Shown here one piece after another: positions 23,342 to 32,800 of a DNA stretch of 64,000 nt. The stretch comes from UBA7703 sp034926785 (lineage in GTDB: Bacteria; Bacillota; Clostridia; Christensenellales; CAG-138), in contig JAYFQU010000032.1 in NCBI GenBank assembly GCA_034926785.1, forward strand, positions 1 through 64,000, read 5' to 3'. A model generated the notes under the pieces. That model did no database searches. It had not been told where the DNA came from and worked only from the letters and a program-made list of their open reading frames with translations. The position numbers and the translations under genes were made by a program. The stretch's first letter is position 1, and every line of letters starts with the position of its first letter.

Positions 23342-23970
23342 TTGTGCTGCCCCTCCGCCGTCAGTTTCTGATAGAGCGCGTCCACCTGAACCAAAAATTC
23401 CGCCTCCGAGCCGTTGTTGTCTAAGAGATAGTCGGCGCGAAGGCGCTTCTCTTCCTCCGGCATCTGGGCGCGTATGCGCGCCTCAACCTGCTCACGCAGG
23501 AGCCCGTCGCGCTCCATCACACGCTGCACGCGCGTCTCCTGATCGCAGGAGACCATAACGCAGAAATCCATCGCGGAATCCATCCCGCTCTCAAACAGCA
23601 AGGGCACTTCAAAGACGGCGACGCGATAGGCTTTCTCCTGAAAATCGCGCTCTGCAAGCGCCAATAGTTCGCCGATCACATAGGGGTGAATGATTTCGTT
23701 CAGCATTTTTCGCTTTTCATCGCTGGCAAATACGATTGCGCCTAGTTGTTTTCGGTCTATGGTTCTATCCGGCAGTAAAATCCTCTCGCCAAATGCGGAG
23801 ACAACGCGATCATAACACAGAGCGCCGGGATCCAACGCATGACGGGAGAGCTCGTCCGCGTGATAAACCCGCGCGCCAAGCCCGGCAAAGCGCCGCGCGG
23901 CGGTGGATTTTCCCGAGCCAATTCCGCCCGTCAGCCCAATTTTTAAATAACCGTTTGTCCGCCGGCTCAT
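23338..23970 (-). CDS. coaE: Dephospho-CoA kinase
   Basis: CoaE phosphorylates dephospho-CoA, the last step of CoA synthesis. The 210 residues show the P-loop LTGGIGSGKSTAARRFA (about 13-29), HADELSRHALDPG (about 40-52, substrate Asp), EIIHPYVIGEL and the lid Arg in QVMERDGLLREQVEARI-type sequence (VMERDGLLREQ, about 150). Slightly long at the N-terminus. It overlaps polA by four bases, the polA-coaE order seen in many Bacillota. Confidence 0.95.
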   Translation of the reverse strand: MSRRTNGYLKIGLTGGIGSGKSTAARRFAGLGARVYHADELSRHALDPGALCYDRVVSAFGERILLPDRTIDRKQLGAIVFASDEKRKMLNEIIHPYVIGELLALAERDFQEKAYRVAVFEVPLLFESGMDSAMDFCVMVSCDQETRVQRVMERDGLLREQVEARIRAQMPEEEKRLRADYLLDNNGSEAEFLVQVDALYQKLTAEGQHN

Positions 23971-26531
23971 TTGGTTTCATACCAGCTGCGCCCGACCTTC
24001 ACATCCGCATCCAGCGGTACGGAGAGCTCAGCCACATGTTCCATGCAGTCATGCACCAGCGTGACCACCTCGTCCGCCTCCGACTTTGGCACATCAAAGA
24101 TGAGTTCGTCGTGCACCTGCAAAATCAGTTTGGTTTTGAGCCCCCGTTCCTTGAGCATCTGGCTGACTTTGACCATCGCAAGCTTGATGATATCTGCCGC
24201 GGTGCCTTGAATCGGCATATTCATCGCAACGCGTTCGCCGAATGAGCGCGTGTTATAGTTGGAGCTTTTTAATTCCAGCATGGCGCGCCGGCGCTCATAC
24301 ATGGTGACGGCGTAACCCTGTTGCTTCGCCTCTTCAACGCTGCGATCCAGATATTTCTTCACGCCGGGATAGCGGTCGAAATAAAGCTTGATGTATTCTG
24401 CGGCACGCTTGACCGGGATATCGAGATTTCGCGCAAGGCCAAAGTCACTGATGCCGTAAACGATACCGAAGTTAACTGCCTTCGCCGCATTTCTCAGCTC
24501 GCTCGTCACCTCGTCAAACGGAACGCGGAAGACCTCGCTCGCGGTCGTACGGTGGATGTCCTTGCCGGTGTTGAAGGCTTGAATCATGCCCTCGTCTCCG
24601 CTGATATGCGCCAGCAGACGAAGCTCAATCTGCGAATAGTCAGCATCCACGAGCACATTCCCCTCGGAGGCAATAAACGCGCGGCGGATTTCGCGTCCCT
24701 GTGCCGTGCGCACGGGGATGTTCTGCATGTTGGGCTCGGTGCTGGAGATGCGCCCCGTCGCGGTGACACACTGGTTAAACTGCGTTCGGACACGGTCGTT
24801 CTCCGCGCTGACGACGTTGAGAAGACCGTCCACAAATGTGCTCTTAAGCTTTGTAAGGAAGCGGTATTCCTGAATCAGCGGAATCGCCGGGTGACGGTCC
24901 ATGAGCGATTCCAGCGTCTCCGCATCGGTGGAGAATCCGCTCTTGTTCTTCTTTCCCGTCGGCAGGCCGAGTTTTTCAAACAGAACCTCGCCAAGCTGCT
25001 TGGGCGAGAGGATATTAAATGTTTCGCCAGTCAGTTCATAGATGCGCTTTGCCAGGGATTCACTCTGCTCGTTAAACTGGATCTGCAGCTGCTTAAGGAT
25101 CTCGCGATCGACGCGGAACCCCTCGCGCTCCATCTCAAAGAGCACCTTTGCGAGCGGCAGTTCCATCTCGTCGTAGAGCTTCATCATGTTCGCTTCCCGC
25201 AGCGCGTGCATCATCCGCTCCTTTAGCGAAAGAAGCATGGCGGCGTTCGGTTTTGTGTGCGTGTCAAAACGCTCGCAGAGCATCGCAAAGCTTGTTGAAG
25301 GCCGCGTCGCATCCAGCAGGTAGTCGGCAATCATCGCGTCGAAAACCGTGGCGTTGAGCGAGATCTGAAACTTTGACAAAAGGTGTCGCAGGCGCTTTGT
25401 GTCGAAGGCAAATACTTCCGTATTTGCGTCTTCGAAGACGGACTTGAATGCGCCGTAAAGCTCCGTTTCATCAATCGGCGTGCAGAAGAGATCCGCGCCC
25501 TGTACGACTTCGTAATACGTCTCCGGCTGGAACGCGAATTGCACCGTCTCGCCCGCCTCAATGGCAAGGCGCGTGACAGGGGCGGCTTTTTTCAGCGCGT
25601 CCCGTACGGCCTCGATGGAGTCCAGTTCCATCCTCTGCGCAGCCACGCCGGGCTGCGAAGGTGCGGTTTGTTCCACTTCTCCGCCGATGCGGGCGGCGAT
25701 GCCGCGCATTTCCAGTTCCAGCAGCATTGCGCGCGCGCCGGAAAGCGCCTCCGGCCGAAACGCGCAGTCCGCGATCTCCACCGGAATGGGTGCGTTGGTG
25801 CAGATGGTGCCAATTTCAAAGCTCATGCGTGCGGAATCCGCTCCGGCAGCAATCTTTTCTCCGAGTTTTCCTTTGATTTCACCTGCATGCGAAAGTACGT
25901 CCTCTAACGTACCATATTCTTCCAATAGCTTCAGCGCGGTCTTTTCGCCAACACCCGCGATGCCGGGGATATTGTCGGAGCTGTCGCCCATCAGCCCCTT
26001 GAGATCGCGCATGCGTTCGGGCGCAAGACCGTATTGTTCCTTGAGAACCTCCCGGTCGAACTCAACCGTCTCGCTGATCCCCTTCTTTGTCATGAGTACG
26101 TGCGTGCGCTCGCTGATGAGCTGCAGTGCGTCGCGGTCCCCCGTGACGAGCAGCGCGTCGATTCCCTCCGCCTCACATTTTTTCGCAAAGGTGCCCAGGA
26201 TATCGTCCGCCTCATAGCGCGGCGTTTCACAGACGGTGATGCCCATCTTTTGCAGCAGCTCCTTAAGCACGGGAAACTGCGCGCGCAGATCTTCCTCCGT
26301 CTCCCTGCGCCCCGCCTTGTACGCCTCAAACTGCTCGTGACGAAAGGTGGGACCATGCATATCGAACGCGACAACCAGATAGTCCGGATTGCGCTCGATA
26401 AGCTTGAGGAGCATACTGATAAACCCGTGCAGCGCGCCTGTCGGCACGCCGGCGCGCGTCGTCATCGGCGGCAGCGCGTGATATGCGCGGTGCATCAGGC
26501 TGTTACCGTCAATTGCGATGAGCTGTTTCAA
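23967..26531 (-). CDS. polA: DNA polymerase I
   Basis: PolA fills gaps and removes primers. The 854 residues comprise a 5'-3' exonuclease domain (about 1-290; DGNSLMHRAYHALPP, DRDALQL, GLMGDSSDNIPG), a 3'-5' exonuclease-like domain (about 300-460) lacking the DxE and other acidic metal ligands, thus probably without proofreading, and a family A polymerase domain with motif A DADYSQIELRLLAHISGD (about 630-647), motif B RRAAEYIK/KAVNFGIVYG and motif C QVHDELIFD (about 810). The start is TTG at 26531 (MKQLIAIDGN) with AGGAGG upstream. Confidence 0.97.
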   Translation of the reverse strand: MKQLIAIDGNSLMHRAYHALPPMTTRAGVPTGALHGFISMLLKLIERNPDYLVVAFDMHGPTFRHEQFEAYKAGRRETEEDLRAQFPVLKELLQKMGITVCETPRYEADDILGTFAKKCEAEGIDALLVTGDRDALQLISERTHVLMTKKGISETVEFDREVLKEQYGLAPERMRDLKGLMGDSSDNIPGIAGVGEKTALKLLEEYGTLEDVLSHAGEIKGKLGEKIAAGADSARMSFEIGTICTNAPIPVEIADCAFRPEALSGARAMLLELEMRGIAARIGGEVEQTAPSQPGVAAQRMELDSIEAVRDALKKAAPVTRLAIEAGETVQFAFQPETYYEVVQGADLFCTPIDETELYGAFKSVFEDANTEVFAFDTKRLRHLLSKFQISLNATVFDAMIADYLLDATRPSTSFAMLCERFDTHTKPNAAMLLSLKERMMHALREANMMKLYDEMELPLAKVLFEMEREGFRVDREILKQLQIQFNEQSESLAKRIYELTGETFNILSPKQLGEVLFEKLGLPTGKKNKSGFSTDAETLESLMDRHPAIPLIQEYRFLTKLKSTFVDGLLNVVSAENDRVRTQFNQCVTATGRISSTEPNMQNIPVRTAQGREIRRAFIASEGNVLVDADYSQIELRLLAHISGDEGMIQAFNTGKDIHRTTASEVFRVPFDEVTSELRNAAKAVNFGIVYGISDFGLARNLDIPVKRAAEYIKLYFDRYPGVKKYLDRSVEEAKQQGYAVTMYERRRAMLELKSSNYNTRSFGERVAMNMPIQGTAADIIKLAMVKVSQMLKERGLKTKLILQVHDELIFDVPKSEADEVVTLVHDCMEHVAELSVPLDADVKVGRSWYETK

Positions 26532-26569
26532 GCGGCTCCTCCTTTTTAGTCGGTCGGGTGCGTATTTCT

Positions 26570-27886
26570 TCAGTGAATGACAGCGTACACCATGGGCGCG
26601 ACGCTGTCCGGCTTTGCGCCGATGCAGACCGCCTCGTACATGGTTGAAATCGCGTCCTCAAGGTTGGTTTCATCGTTGACATAGAGCGTGCAGATCGCCT
26701 CGCCTTCGTCAATCTTATCACCGACTCGTTTGTGCATCACGAGGCCAACCGCGGGATCAATGTCGTCTGTCATGGTTGCGCGGCCCGCGCCAAGCACCTG
26801 CGCCGCGCGGCCGATGAGCTCCGCCTGCATGCCGATGATATAACCGCCGGCCTTAGCGCAAACAGGAATCTGCCGCTTCACAGCGCAGAGGCGATCCATT
26901 CCCTCAAGGGTCAACAGCGTTTCATCCCCACCGAGCTCGTGAATCATCGCACGGAGTTTTTCAAGCCCCTTGCCGTTCGCAATCGCCTGTTTCACCATCA
27001 CGCGCGCATCCTCCTCGGTTTGCGCGAGCTTGGAAAGCAGCAGCATCTGCGCGCCGAGCAGCACGCAAACCTCATAAAGCGCATCGCCTTCCGGCACCTT
27101 GCCGGAGAGCAGCTGCACCGCTTCGCGAAATTCCAGCGCATTGCCAACCGAGAGGCCGAGCGGTTGGTTCATATCCGTCACAACGGCGACGATTCGCTTG
27201 TTAAGACGTTTCCCCATCTGCACCATGAGATTGGCAAGGCGCGTCGCCTCGTCCAACGTCTTCATAAACGCGCCGCTGCCAACCTTGACATCCAGAACAA
27301 TGGCGTCAGGACCGGCCGCGAGCTTCTTGCTCATGATGCTAGCGGCAATCAGGGGAACGCTCTGTACGGTTCCCGTCACATCCCGAAGGGCATACATCTT
27401 TTTATCGGCGGGATCGAGATCGCCCGACTGGCCGATGACGCAGACGCCGGTCTTGCGGACGATTTCCTTAAATCGCGGGATCGGCTGCGCCACGACAACG
27501 CCGGGGATGGATTCGAGTTTATCAAGGGTGCCGCCGGAGAAGGCCAGCCCTCTGCCGGACATCTTGGCAACCGTGCCGCCGCAGGCCGCGACCAGAGGCG
27601 CGACCACAAGCGTCGTCGTATCCCCCACGCCGCCGGAGGAATGCTTGTCTACCTTGATGCCGGGCAGGTCGCTGAGGTCAACCACATCGCCGGAGTGCAT
27701 CATGCTCAGCGTCAAATCCGACGCTTCACGTTCGTTCATGTCGTTGAGCACGATTGCCATCAGCAGCGCAGAGGCCTGATAATCCGGAATGCTGCCATCA
27801 ACAAAGGCCTTCACAAAATACTGGATCTCCTCGCTTGAGAGCTCCTCGCGCTGTACTTTCTTTTCAATCAGGTCTACCATTCTCAT
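26570..27886 (-). CDS. pdp: Pyrimidine-nucleoside phosphorylase
   Basis: The enzyme splits uridine, thymidine and deoxyuridine with phosphate into base and (deoxy)ribose-1-phosphate. The 438 residues have VDKHSSGGVGDTTTLVVAP (phosphate site, about 79-97), KMSGRGLAFSGGTLDKLE (about 107-124), DVTGTVQSVPLIAASIMSKKLA (about 168-189), and VKVGSGAFMKT. The Bacillus Pdp type is preferred over DeoA because of length and the KVDKHSSGG start; specificity is not proven. GGAG lies about 10 bases before the ATG; a second in-frame ATG is at 27880. It is 38 bases upstream of polA on the same strand. Confidence 0.95.
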   Translation of the reverse strand: MRMVDLIEKKVQREELSSEEIQYFVKAFVDGSIPDYQASALLMAIVLNDMNEREASDLTLSMMHSGDVVDLSDLPGIKVDKHSSGGVGDTTTLVVAPLVAACGGTVAKMSGRGLAFSGGTLDKLESIPGVVVAQPIPRFKEIVRKTGVCVIGQSGDLDPADKKMYALRDVTGTVQSVPLIAASIMSKKLAAGPDAIVLDVKVGSGAFMKTLDEATRLANLMVQMGKRLNKRIVAVVTDMNQPLGLSVGNALEFREAVQLLSGKVPEGDALYEVCVLLGAQMLLLSKLAQTEEDARVMVKQAIANGKGLEKLRAMIHELGGDETLLTLEGMDRLCAVKRQIPVCAKAGGYIIGMQAELIGRAAQVLGAGRATMTDDIDPAVGLVMHKRVGDKIDEGEAICTLYVNDETNLEDAISTMYEAVCIGAKPDSVAPMVYAVIH

Positions 27887-27967
27887 TGCAAAAAATCTCC
27901 AATCGCTCCAATTTCAAATGATTAAGGTTAAATTTAACGTCGATCGTATTCTCGATATCGTACCCGC

Positions 27968-29203
27968 TTACAGCTCGCCGTTCACACTCTCCGCGCACGG
28001 AATGCGAAACACTGGCGCGGGCAAAGCAGCGGTATTTCGAATGATCAAGAAGAGCGCGTTTGCCGCCTCGTCAAACGAAGATGTCTCTATGGGAACCAGC
28101 GGATCGTCGTCAATCTTCGCAAAGAAGTGGCCGTCGTCCGTAAAGGCGAGAATAGCGGCGTGTTTCTTCTGCGCGCGGCAGTGGAAGAGCAGCGCGTCCG
28201 TGGTAGGATCGTTGATCGAGCCCGCATCATCCAGGAGACGCATCAAAGCAATCAGCCAATCCGCCGCGGCTAGATGATGGTGAAACTCGCAGATATCCAG
28301 CACGGTTTCGATGCCGTTGCGGTATTCAATCTGCGCGCTGTTCCGGCGGGAGGCTGGAATGCGCTTGCCCAACACGGTGGCGTCAATCCCTTCCGGCATA
28401 CTCTCGGGCAGTATTCCGTTTCCGGCAGCAACGATATAGTTGCGAAACCCCTTGTTCTGAGGGAGCGTCAGAGCCTGCTGCAACTCATTTTGCGTCAGCT
28501 CTTCCGATTCCAAAACTATGGTTCTGTCCGGAAGAATTCCATATCGAATGGCCTTCTCTTCGCCGGAATCCGCCTTAATCTTCGCCTTGTGATAACGCCC
28601 GTTAATGGAGCAGACCAGCGCGTCCATCGTGCCCTGACCGCCATCGGCAATCAGCTGCGTGCGCAGTTTTGCCTTTGGCAATATCTGTGCGGCGGAACGG
28701 AGCATATGACGAGCGGCGTCCGCGGAGGTGAACTTCCCCGTCCAGGCATCCGGCGCAATCAAAATATTTCTGCATGCTCCGGTTTTATCGCAAATCTCCG
28801 GAAGCGTCCCTAAAATCTTCATATCCCCATAGGCGACTTCGCCGCCGGATACGGTGCCGTCCTCCTGAACCTTACCCAGATACTCCACCTCGCTGCATTT
28901 TTCAACGCGGTTGTTCTGGATAAACGGACGATAGATCGTCAGGAAGGATAGCAGCGCCGGCTTTTGCTGCAGCTGATCGTAAAGCGCTTTTCCCGCCTTG
29001 AGCGGAAGGTTTGAGAACATGCAAATATAGGCGGCCTCACTATCCGCCGCTCCAACGTCGTCCCAGGCGCCAAACAACGTTGCATCTACGACATGCGTAA
29101 TCGGCACTTCGGAGAACACGGTGTTCCAGCAGTCCTCCGGTGCGAGATTGGAGTCGCTCGTCATTGCAAAGCGCAGTCCCAATGAAAACTTTGAATACTC
29201 CAT
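27968..29203 (-). CDS. Glycerate-kinase-like protein of unknown function
   Basis: The 411-residue protein has a middle region (about 140-265) that follows the start of glycerate kinase family I: ILIAPDAWTGKFTSADAARHM, LIADGGQGTMDALV, then KADSGEEKAIRYGILPDRTIVLESE. The family consensus is IAPDSFKG, ADGGEGT, GPLG, YGIL; here several phosphate or substrate residues differ (WTGK for FKG, GQGT for GEGT). The first 140 and last 120 residues match nothing I recognise. It may be a divergent kinase or a non-catalytic relative. It lies 62 bases downstream of the ABC-F gene; the ribosome site is weak. Confidence 0.6.
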   Translation of the reverse strand: MEYSKFSLGLRFAMTSDSNLAPEDCWNTVFSEVPITHVVDATLFGAWDDVGAADSEAAYICMFSNLPLKAGKALYDQLQQKPALLSFLTIYRPFIQNNRVEKCSEVEYLGKVQEDGTVSGGEVAYGDMKILGTLPEICDKTGACRNILIAPDAWTGKFTSADAARHMLRSAAQILPKAKLRTQLIADGGQGTMDALVCSINGRYHKAKIKADSGEEKAIRYGILPDRTIVLESEELTQNELQQALTLPQNKGFRNYIVAAGNGILPESMPEGIDATVLGKRIPASRRNSAQIEYRNGIETVLDICEFHHHLAAADWLIALMRLLDDAGSINDPTTDALLFHCRAQKKHAAILAFTDDGHFFAKIDDDPLVPIETSSFDEAANALFLIIRNTAALPAPVFRIPCAESVNGEL

Positions 29204-29265
29204 GCGATTCTCTGTCGTCCTTCCCGTTCGGTGTATGCCCCTCCGATGATTGCAAAACCATCAGC

Positions 29266-31191
29266 CTAGTCTACTTCGTCGCCTTCGTCCAGCAGTGCGC
29301 TGTGCTCCGCTTCCGCCCGCTCCCAGGCAGCGTAGCAGGTTTCAATGAGTTGCCTTTGTTCGTCCATCTCCAAATAGATAGCTTTTGCGGACTCAAAGTC
29401 GCTCGCAATCTCCGGGAGGCTGGCCTTGCGCTCCAACATTTTTAGGGTTTCCTCTTCCGTGTGGACGCGCTCCTCCGCGCGTTTTAAGGCGCTTCTCGCC
29501 TTCAAAAGCGCGCTTTTTCGCTCCTTGGCCAACTGATAGTCATTCTTGGACGGCGACTCTTCTTTTTCCTTCGGCGACGCACTCTCTGCAAGGAACGCCT
29601 TATAGGCATCCCAATCGCCTTCAAATTCCCGAACTCCGTCCTCATCCATGATGATAATGCGGTCGGCAATCCTGTTTGCCAGATAACGGTCGTGGGTAAC
29701 GATCATCATCGTCCCGCCATACCCATTCAGCGCCTGCTCCAGCGCCTCGCAGGACGGGATGTCGAGGTGGTTGGTCGGCTCATCCAAAAAGAGGACGTTA
29801 CTGCCGCTGAGCATCAGCTTTAGAAGTTGAATGCGGGCGTATTCCCCGCCGGAGAGGTCGCTCATGCGCTTAAAGACATCGTCTCCGCGAAAGAGAAAGG
29901 AACCCAGCAGGTTTCTAAGTTGCTTGGTGTCATAGCGCGGAAACATGGCGTTGAGCGCTTCCAGCACCGTGCGCGGATCATTGGGGCGCACCGACCCCTG
30001 TTCGTAGTACCCGATATGCACATTGGAGCCAAGCTTATAGCTTCCGGAATCCGGCTCGATCTTGTTGGTTAAAATCTTGAGCAGGGTGGTCTTTCCGCAA
30101 CCGTTGGCACCCAATAGACAGACCTTTTCGTCACGACGAACCATGAGATTCAGATTTCGAAAGATCTCGCGCTCACCAAAGCGTTTGCTTAAATCTTTGC
30201 AAACGACAACCTCGTTCGCCGTCAGCGCGTCCGCCTTGAGATGAAAATGGATCCCATCCGGCTGATCCTCCGGCCGAACAAGCGTGCTCTTGATCCGCTC
30301 GATCTGTTTTTGTTTCGAGGCGATCGTGACGTAATTCCTCGCCTGATTCCAGCGGCGCTGCTGCTCAATAATTCCCTCAATGCGCTTGATTTCGCGCAGC
30401 GTATTTTGATATTTCCGTATGGCGAACTCACGTTCATCCATCTTCTTCTCCATGGAAGTGCTGTAGTTTCCGTTAAATAGATGCATCGATCCGTTTTCCA
30501 GCTCAAAGATGCGATTACAAACCCTGTCCAGAAAATAGCGGTCATGCGAGATGAGCACAAAAGCGCCGCGAAATGCGGAGAGATACGTTTCCAGCCACTC
30601 CAGCGATGCAATATCCAGATGGTTGGTCGGTTCGTCGAGCAGCAGCAGGTCCGCATCGGACATCAAAATCTTTGCCAGCGCCGCCTTTCGCATCTGTCCG
30701 CCGCTCATCACGGAGATCGGGCGGCTAAGCTGTTCCTCGGAAAAGCCGAGACCGATCAGCGTCGATCTCGTGCGCGCGCGATAGGTCAACCCGCCGCCGG
30801 CCTGGTAGCGATCCTGCAGGTCGGCCTGCCGCCGAATCATGGCTTCGTTTGCGCCGCTTCGCTCAATCGTTTCTGCAATCTCGTGCAGTTCCCGCTCCAT
30901 CGACATCCATTTTCCAGAGGCCTCCAGCGTCGCCTCATAGAGGGTCATCCCCGGCTCCCAGCGCGGCGACTGATCCAGCATCGCAATTGATGCGCTCTTT
31001 GATACGGAAAGCTGGCCGCGTCCGTCATGCGGTTCCGCGCCGGCAATCATGCGCATGAGCGTACTTTTGCCGCAGCCATTTACGCCGACAAGGCCCACAT
31101 GGTCCTGCTCAAAAACATCAAATGCGACATCTGAAAATAAAATTCGTTCTCCAAAGCTTTTTTCAAGCTCTTGTGCGTGTATCAGCGACAT
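29266..31191 (-). CDS. ABC-F family ATP-binding protein
   Basis: The 641-residue protein has two ABC domains: Walker A GVNGCGKST (about 36-44) and GANGCGKTT (about 365), signatures MSGGQMRKA (about 165) and LSGGEYARIQ (about 465), Walker B LLLDEPTNHLD in both, and the inter-domain linker with basic helices (YQNTLREIKRIEGIIEQQRRW). It ends in a coiled coil (about 560-640). No membrane segments, so it is a translation-factor-type ABC-F (EttA/Uup/YdiF group), not a transporter. The coiled-coil tail favours Uup/YdiF-like members. No antibiotic-resistance role can be claimed. GGAG precedes the ATG. Confidence 0.93.
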   Translation of the reverse strand: MSLIHAQELEKSFGERILFSDVAFDVFEQDHVGLVGVNGCGKSTLMRMIAGAEPHDGRGQLSVSKSASIAMLDQSPRWEPGMTLYEATLEASGKWMSMERELHEIAETIERSGANEAMIRRQADLQDRYQAGGGLTYRARTRSTLIGLGFSEEQLSRPISVMSGGQMRKAALAKILMSDADLLLLDEPTNHLDIASLEWLETYLSAFRGAFVLISHDRYFLDRVCNRIFELENGSMHLFNGNYSTSMEKKMDEREFAIRKYQNTLREIKRIEGIIEQQRRWNQARNYVTIASKQKQIERIKSTLVRPEDQPDGIHFHLKADALTANEVVVCKDLSKRFGEREIFRNLNLMVRRDEKVCLLGANGCGKTTLLKILTNKIEPDSGSYKLGSNVHIGYYEQGSVRPNDPRTVLEALNAMFPRYDTKQLRNLLGSFLFRGDDVFKRMSDLSGGEYARIQLLKLMLSGSNVLFLDEPTNHLDIPSCEALEQALNGYGGTMMIVTHDRYLANRIADRIIIMDEDGVREFEGDWDAYKAFLAESASPKEKEESPSKNDYQLAKERKSALLKARSALKRAEERVHTEEETLKMLERKASLPEIASDFESAKAIYLEMDEQRQLIETCYAAWERAEAEHSALLDEGDEVD

Positions 31192-31456
31192 TGTATTTCT
31201 CCAATAATTTGACAGTTTATTTTACCATAGTAGGCAGACAAAAGCAAAAGAGCATATGGCGCTCTTTCGTTCAAAAAGCAAACGATAGGAGAACGCCGTG
31301 TACAAGATTTTGTTACATTTTGCGGTTTAATTTCGAATTTGTTCAAACCAAACGCATGACAAATTCGTTATAATGAGGTATACCATTCGATAAATGTTGG
31401 GCCTATGTCTAATGTTTAAATCGATTACAGACTTTTTCACTTGCGAGGTATCCCAA
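31192..31456. other. Divergent intergenic region
   Basis: About 265 bases between the ABC-F start and the cell-wall hydrolase start. A hairpin AAAGAGC/GCTCTTT lies at 31248-31267, and a plus-strand TATAAT at 31369-31374 without a good -35. Otherwise nothing is seen. Confidence 0.5.
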
Positions 31457-32800
31457 ATGAGTGTCCCGCGTTTACCATCGGGGAAAAAGCAAAAGAGGCT
31501 GTTTCCCTCCTCCGCCCGCACTTGGATTCTCACCATCGCCGGCGGATGCATCATTGCGTTTGTTTTCATTCCGCTTGCCGTAGATCGCTTCTCCGGCGCC
31601 AATGCGGTCGCCATGGAGGCAGAACACGAGGTTCGCGAGATTACGCCATCTCCCATTCCGTTTAATGCGGAGGTGCTTGCGCCGGAATCCTGCGTGAGCG
31701 CCACGCCGGAACCGCAACCCAAACCTACCGATGGCATCCTCGTTTCACAATACAATATCCTGCAGGAAAATGATAACTATGCAACCGTCTCGCAGCTGCA
31801 GGTACGCCTGATGGAGCTCGGTTATCTCGATTCCGACGAACCTTCCACCGTATACAACAAGGCAACAACCGTTGCCGTCACGCTCTTTCAACGAACCGTT
31901 GAGGAGCCAATGGACGGTGTTGCGACCAGTGAATTGCAGGAACGGCTGTTCAGCTCGGATGCAAAACCATATGAAATCAAGCTTGGGGACAGCGGAACCG
32001 ACGTAGAAAGCATGCAATCCCGCCTCAACGAGCTTGGTTACTACGAAGGCAAGATCAATGGTTATTTCGGCGTCGCAACCGAAGACTCTTTGCAGGCTTT
32101 TCAAACGAAAAACAAACTGGATGTAGACAGCGTTTTCAACGTTTCCGATCGCGACTTATTGTATTCTCCGGAAGCGCGGCCAAAGATTGACCCGACGCCA
32201 ACGCCAAAACCCACGGCGAAACCAACGCCGAAGCCGACGAAAAAGCCTTCGTCTTCCTCCGGTTCTTCCGGCGGCTCCTCATCGTCAGATAATTCCTCCT
32301 CCAGCGGATCATCCTCCGGCGGATCGTCCTCCGGCGGATCGTCCTCCAATGGCTCGGACAGCAGTTCCAGCAACGATTCCTCCTCCAGTTCCGATGTCTC
32401 CTATTCCGCCTCTTATAGCGCGGACGGATTGGTTTCGGTCGCAACCGCCATGATCGGTAAGCCGTACTCATGGTCTGAAGAAAGCCCGAATAAAGGGTTC
32501 GATTGCTCCGGATTGGTCTATTTCAGCCTTCGCACCTGTGGTGTAAGTACGAGCCGCTATAGCGCCGCCGGGTTTTCTTCCGTCAGCAAATGGACGGAGA
32601 TTACATCCACCGGCGATCTGCAGAAAGGCGATCTGATATTCTTTAAAAACGATACCTCGTCCAATGTCAGCCATACCGGCATCTATATGGGCGGCGGGAA
32701 ATTTGTTCACGCATCCTCCAGCGCGGGAAAGGTGATCACAAGCTCACTCTCGACCTCCTATTGGACACGAAACTTTGTGAACGGCAGGCGCGTATTCTGA
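31457..32800 (+). CDS. NlpC/P60 peptidoglycan endopeptidase with two peptidoglycan-binding domains
   Basis: The 447-residue protein has a single N-terminal membrane segment (about 22-43), two PG_binding_1 repeats (VSQLQVRLMELGYLD at about 106; VESMQSRLNELGYYEGKINGYFG at about 175), a Pro/Thr/Lys then Ser/Gly low-complexity linker (about 236-320) and a C-terminal NlpC/P60 domain with catalytic Cys in KGFDCSGLVYFSL (about 353), His in SHTGIYMGGGKFVH and the third His in FVHASS. It cuts peptide stems of peptidoglycan outside the cell. The start at 31457 has GAGG nine bases upstream. TGATG overlap with the following gene. Confidence 0.93.
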   Translation: MSVPRLPSGKKQKRLFPSSARTWILTIAGGCIIAFVFIPLAVDRFSGANAVAMEAEHEVREITPSPIPFNAEVLAPESCVSATPEPQPKPTDGILVSQYNILQENDNYATVSQLQVRLMELGYLDSDEPSTVYNKATTVAVTLFQRTVEEPMDGVATSELQERLFSSDAKPYEIKLGDSGTDVESMQSRLNELGYYEGKINGYFGVATEDSLQAFQTKNKLDVDSVFNVSDRDLLYSPEARPKIDPTPTPKPTAKPTPKPTKKPSSSSGSSGGSSSSDNSSSSGSSSGGSSSGGSSSNGSDSSSSNDSSSSSDVSYSASYSADGLVSVATAMIGKPYSWSEESPNKGFDCSGLVYFSLRTCGVSTSRYSAAGFSSVSKWTEITSTGDLQKGDLIFFKNDTSSNVSHTGIYMGGGKFVHASSSAGKVITSSLSTSYWTRNFVNGRRVF

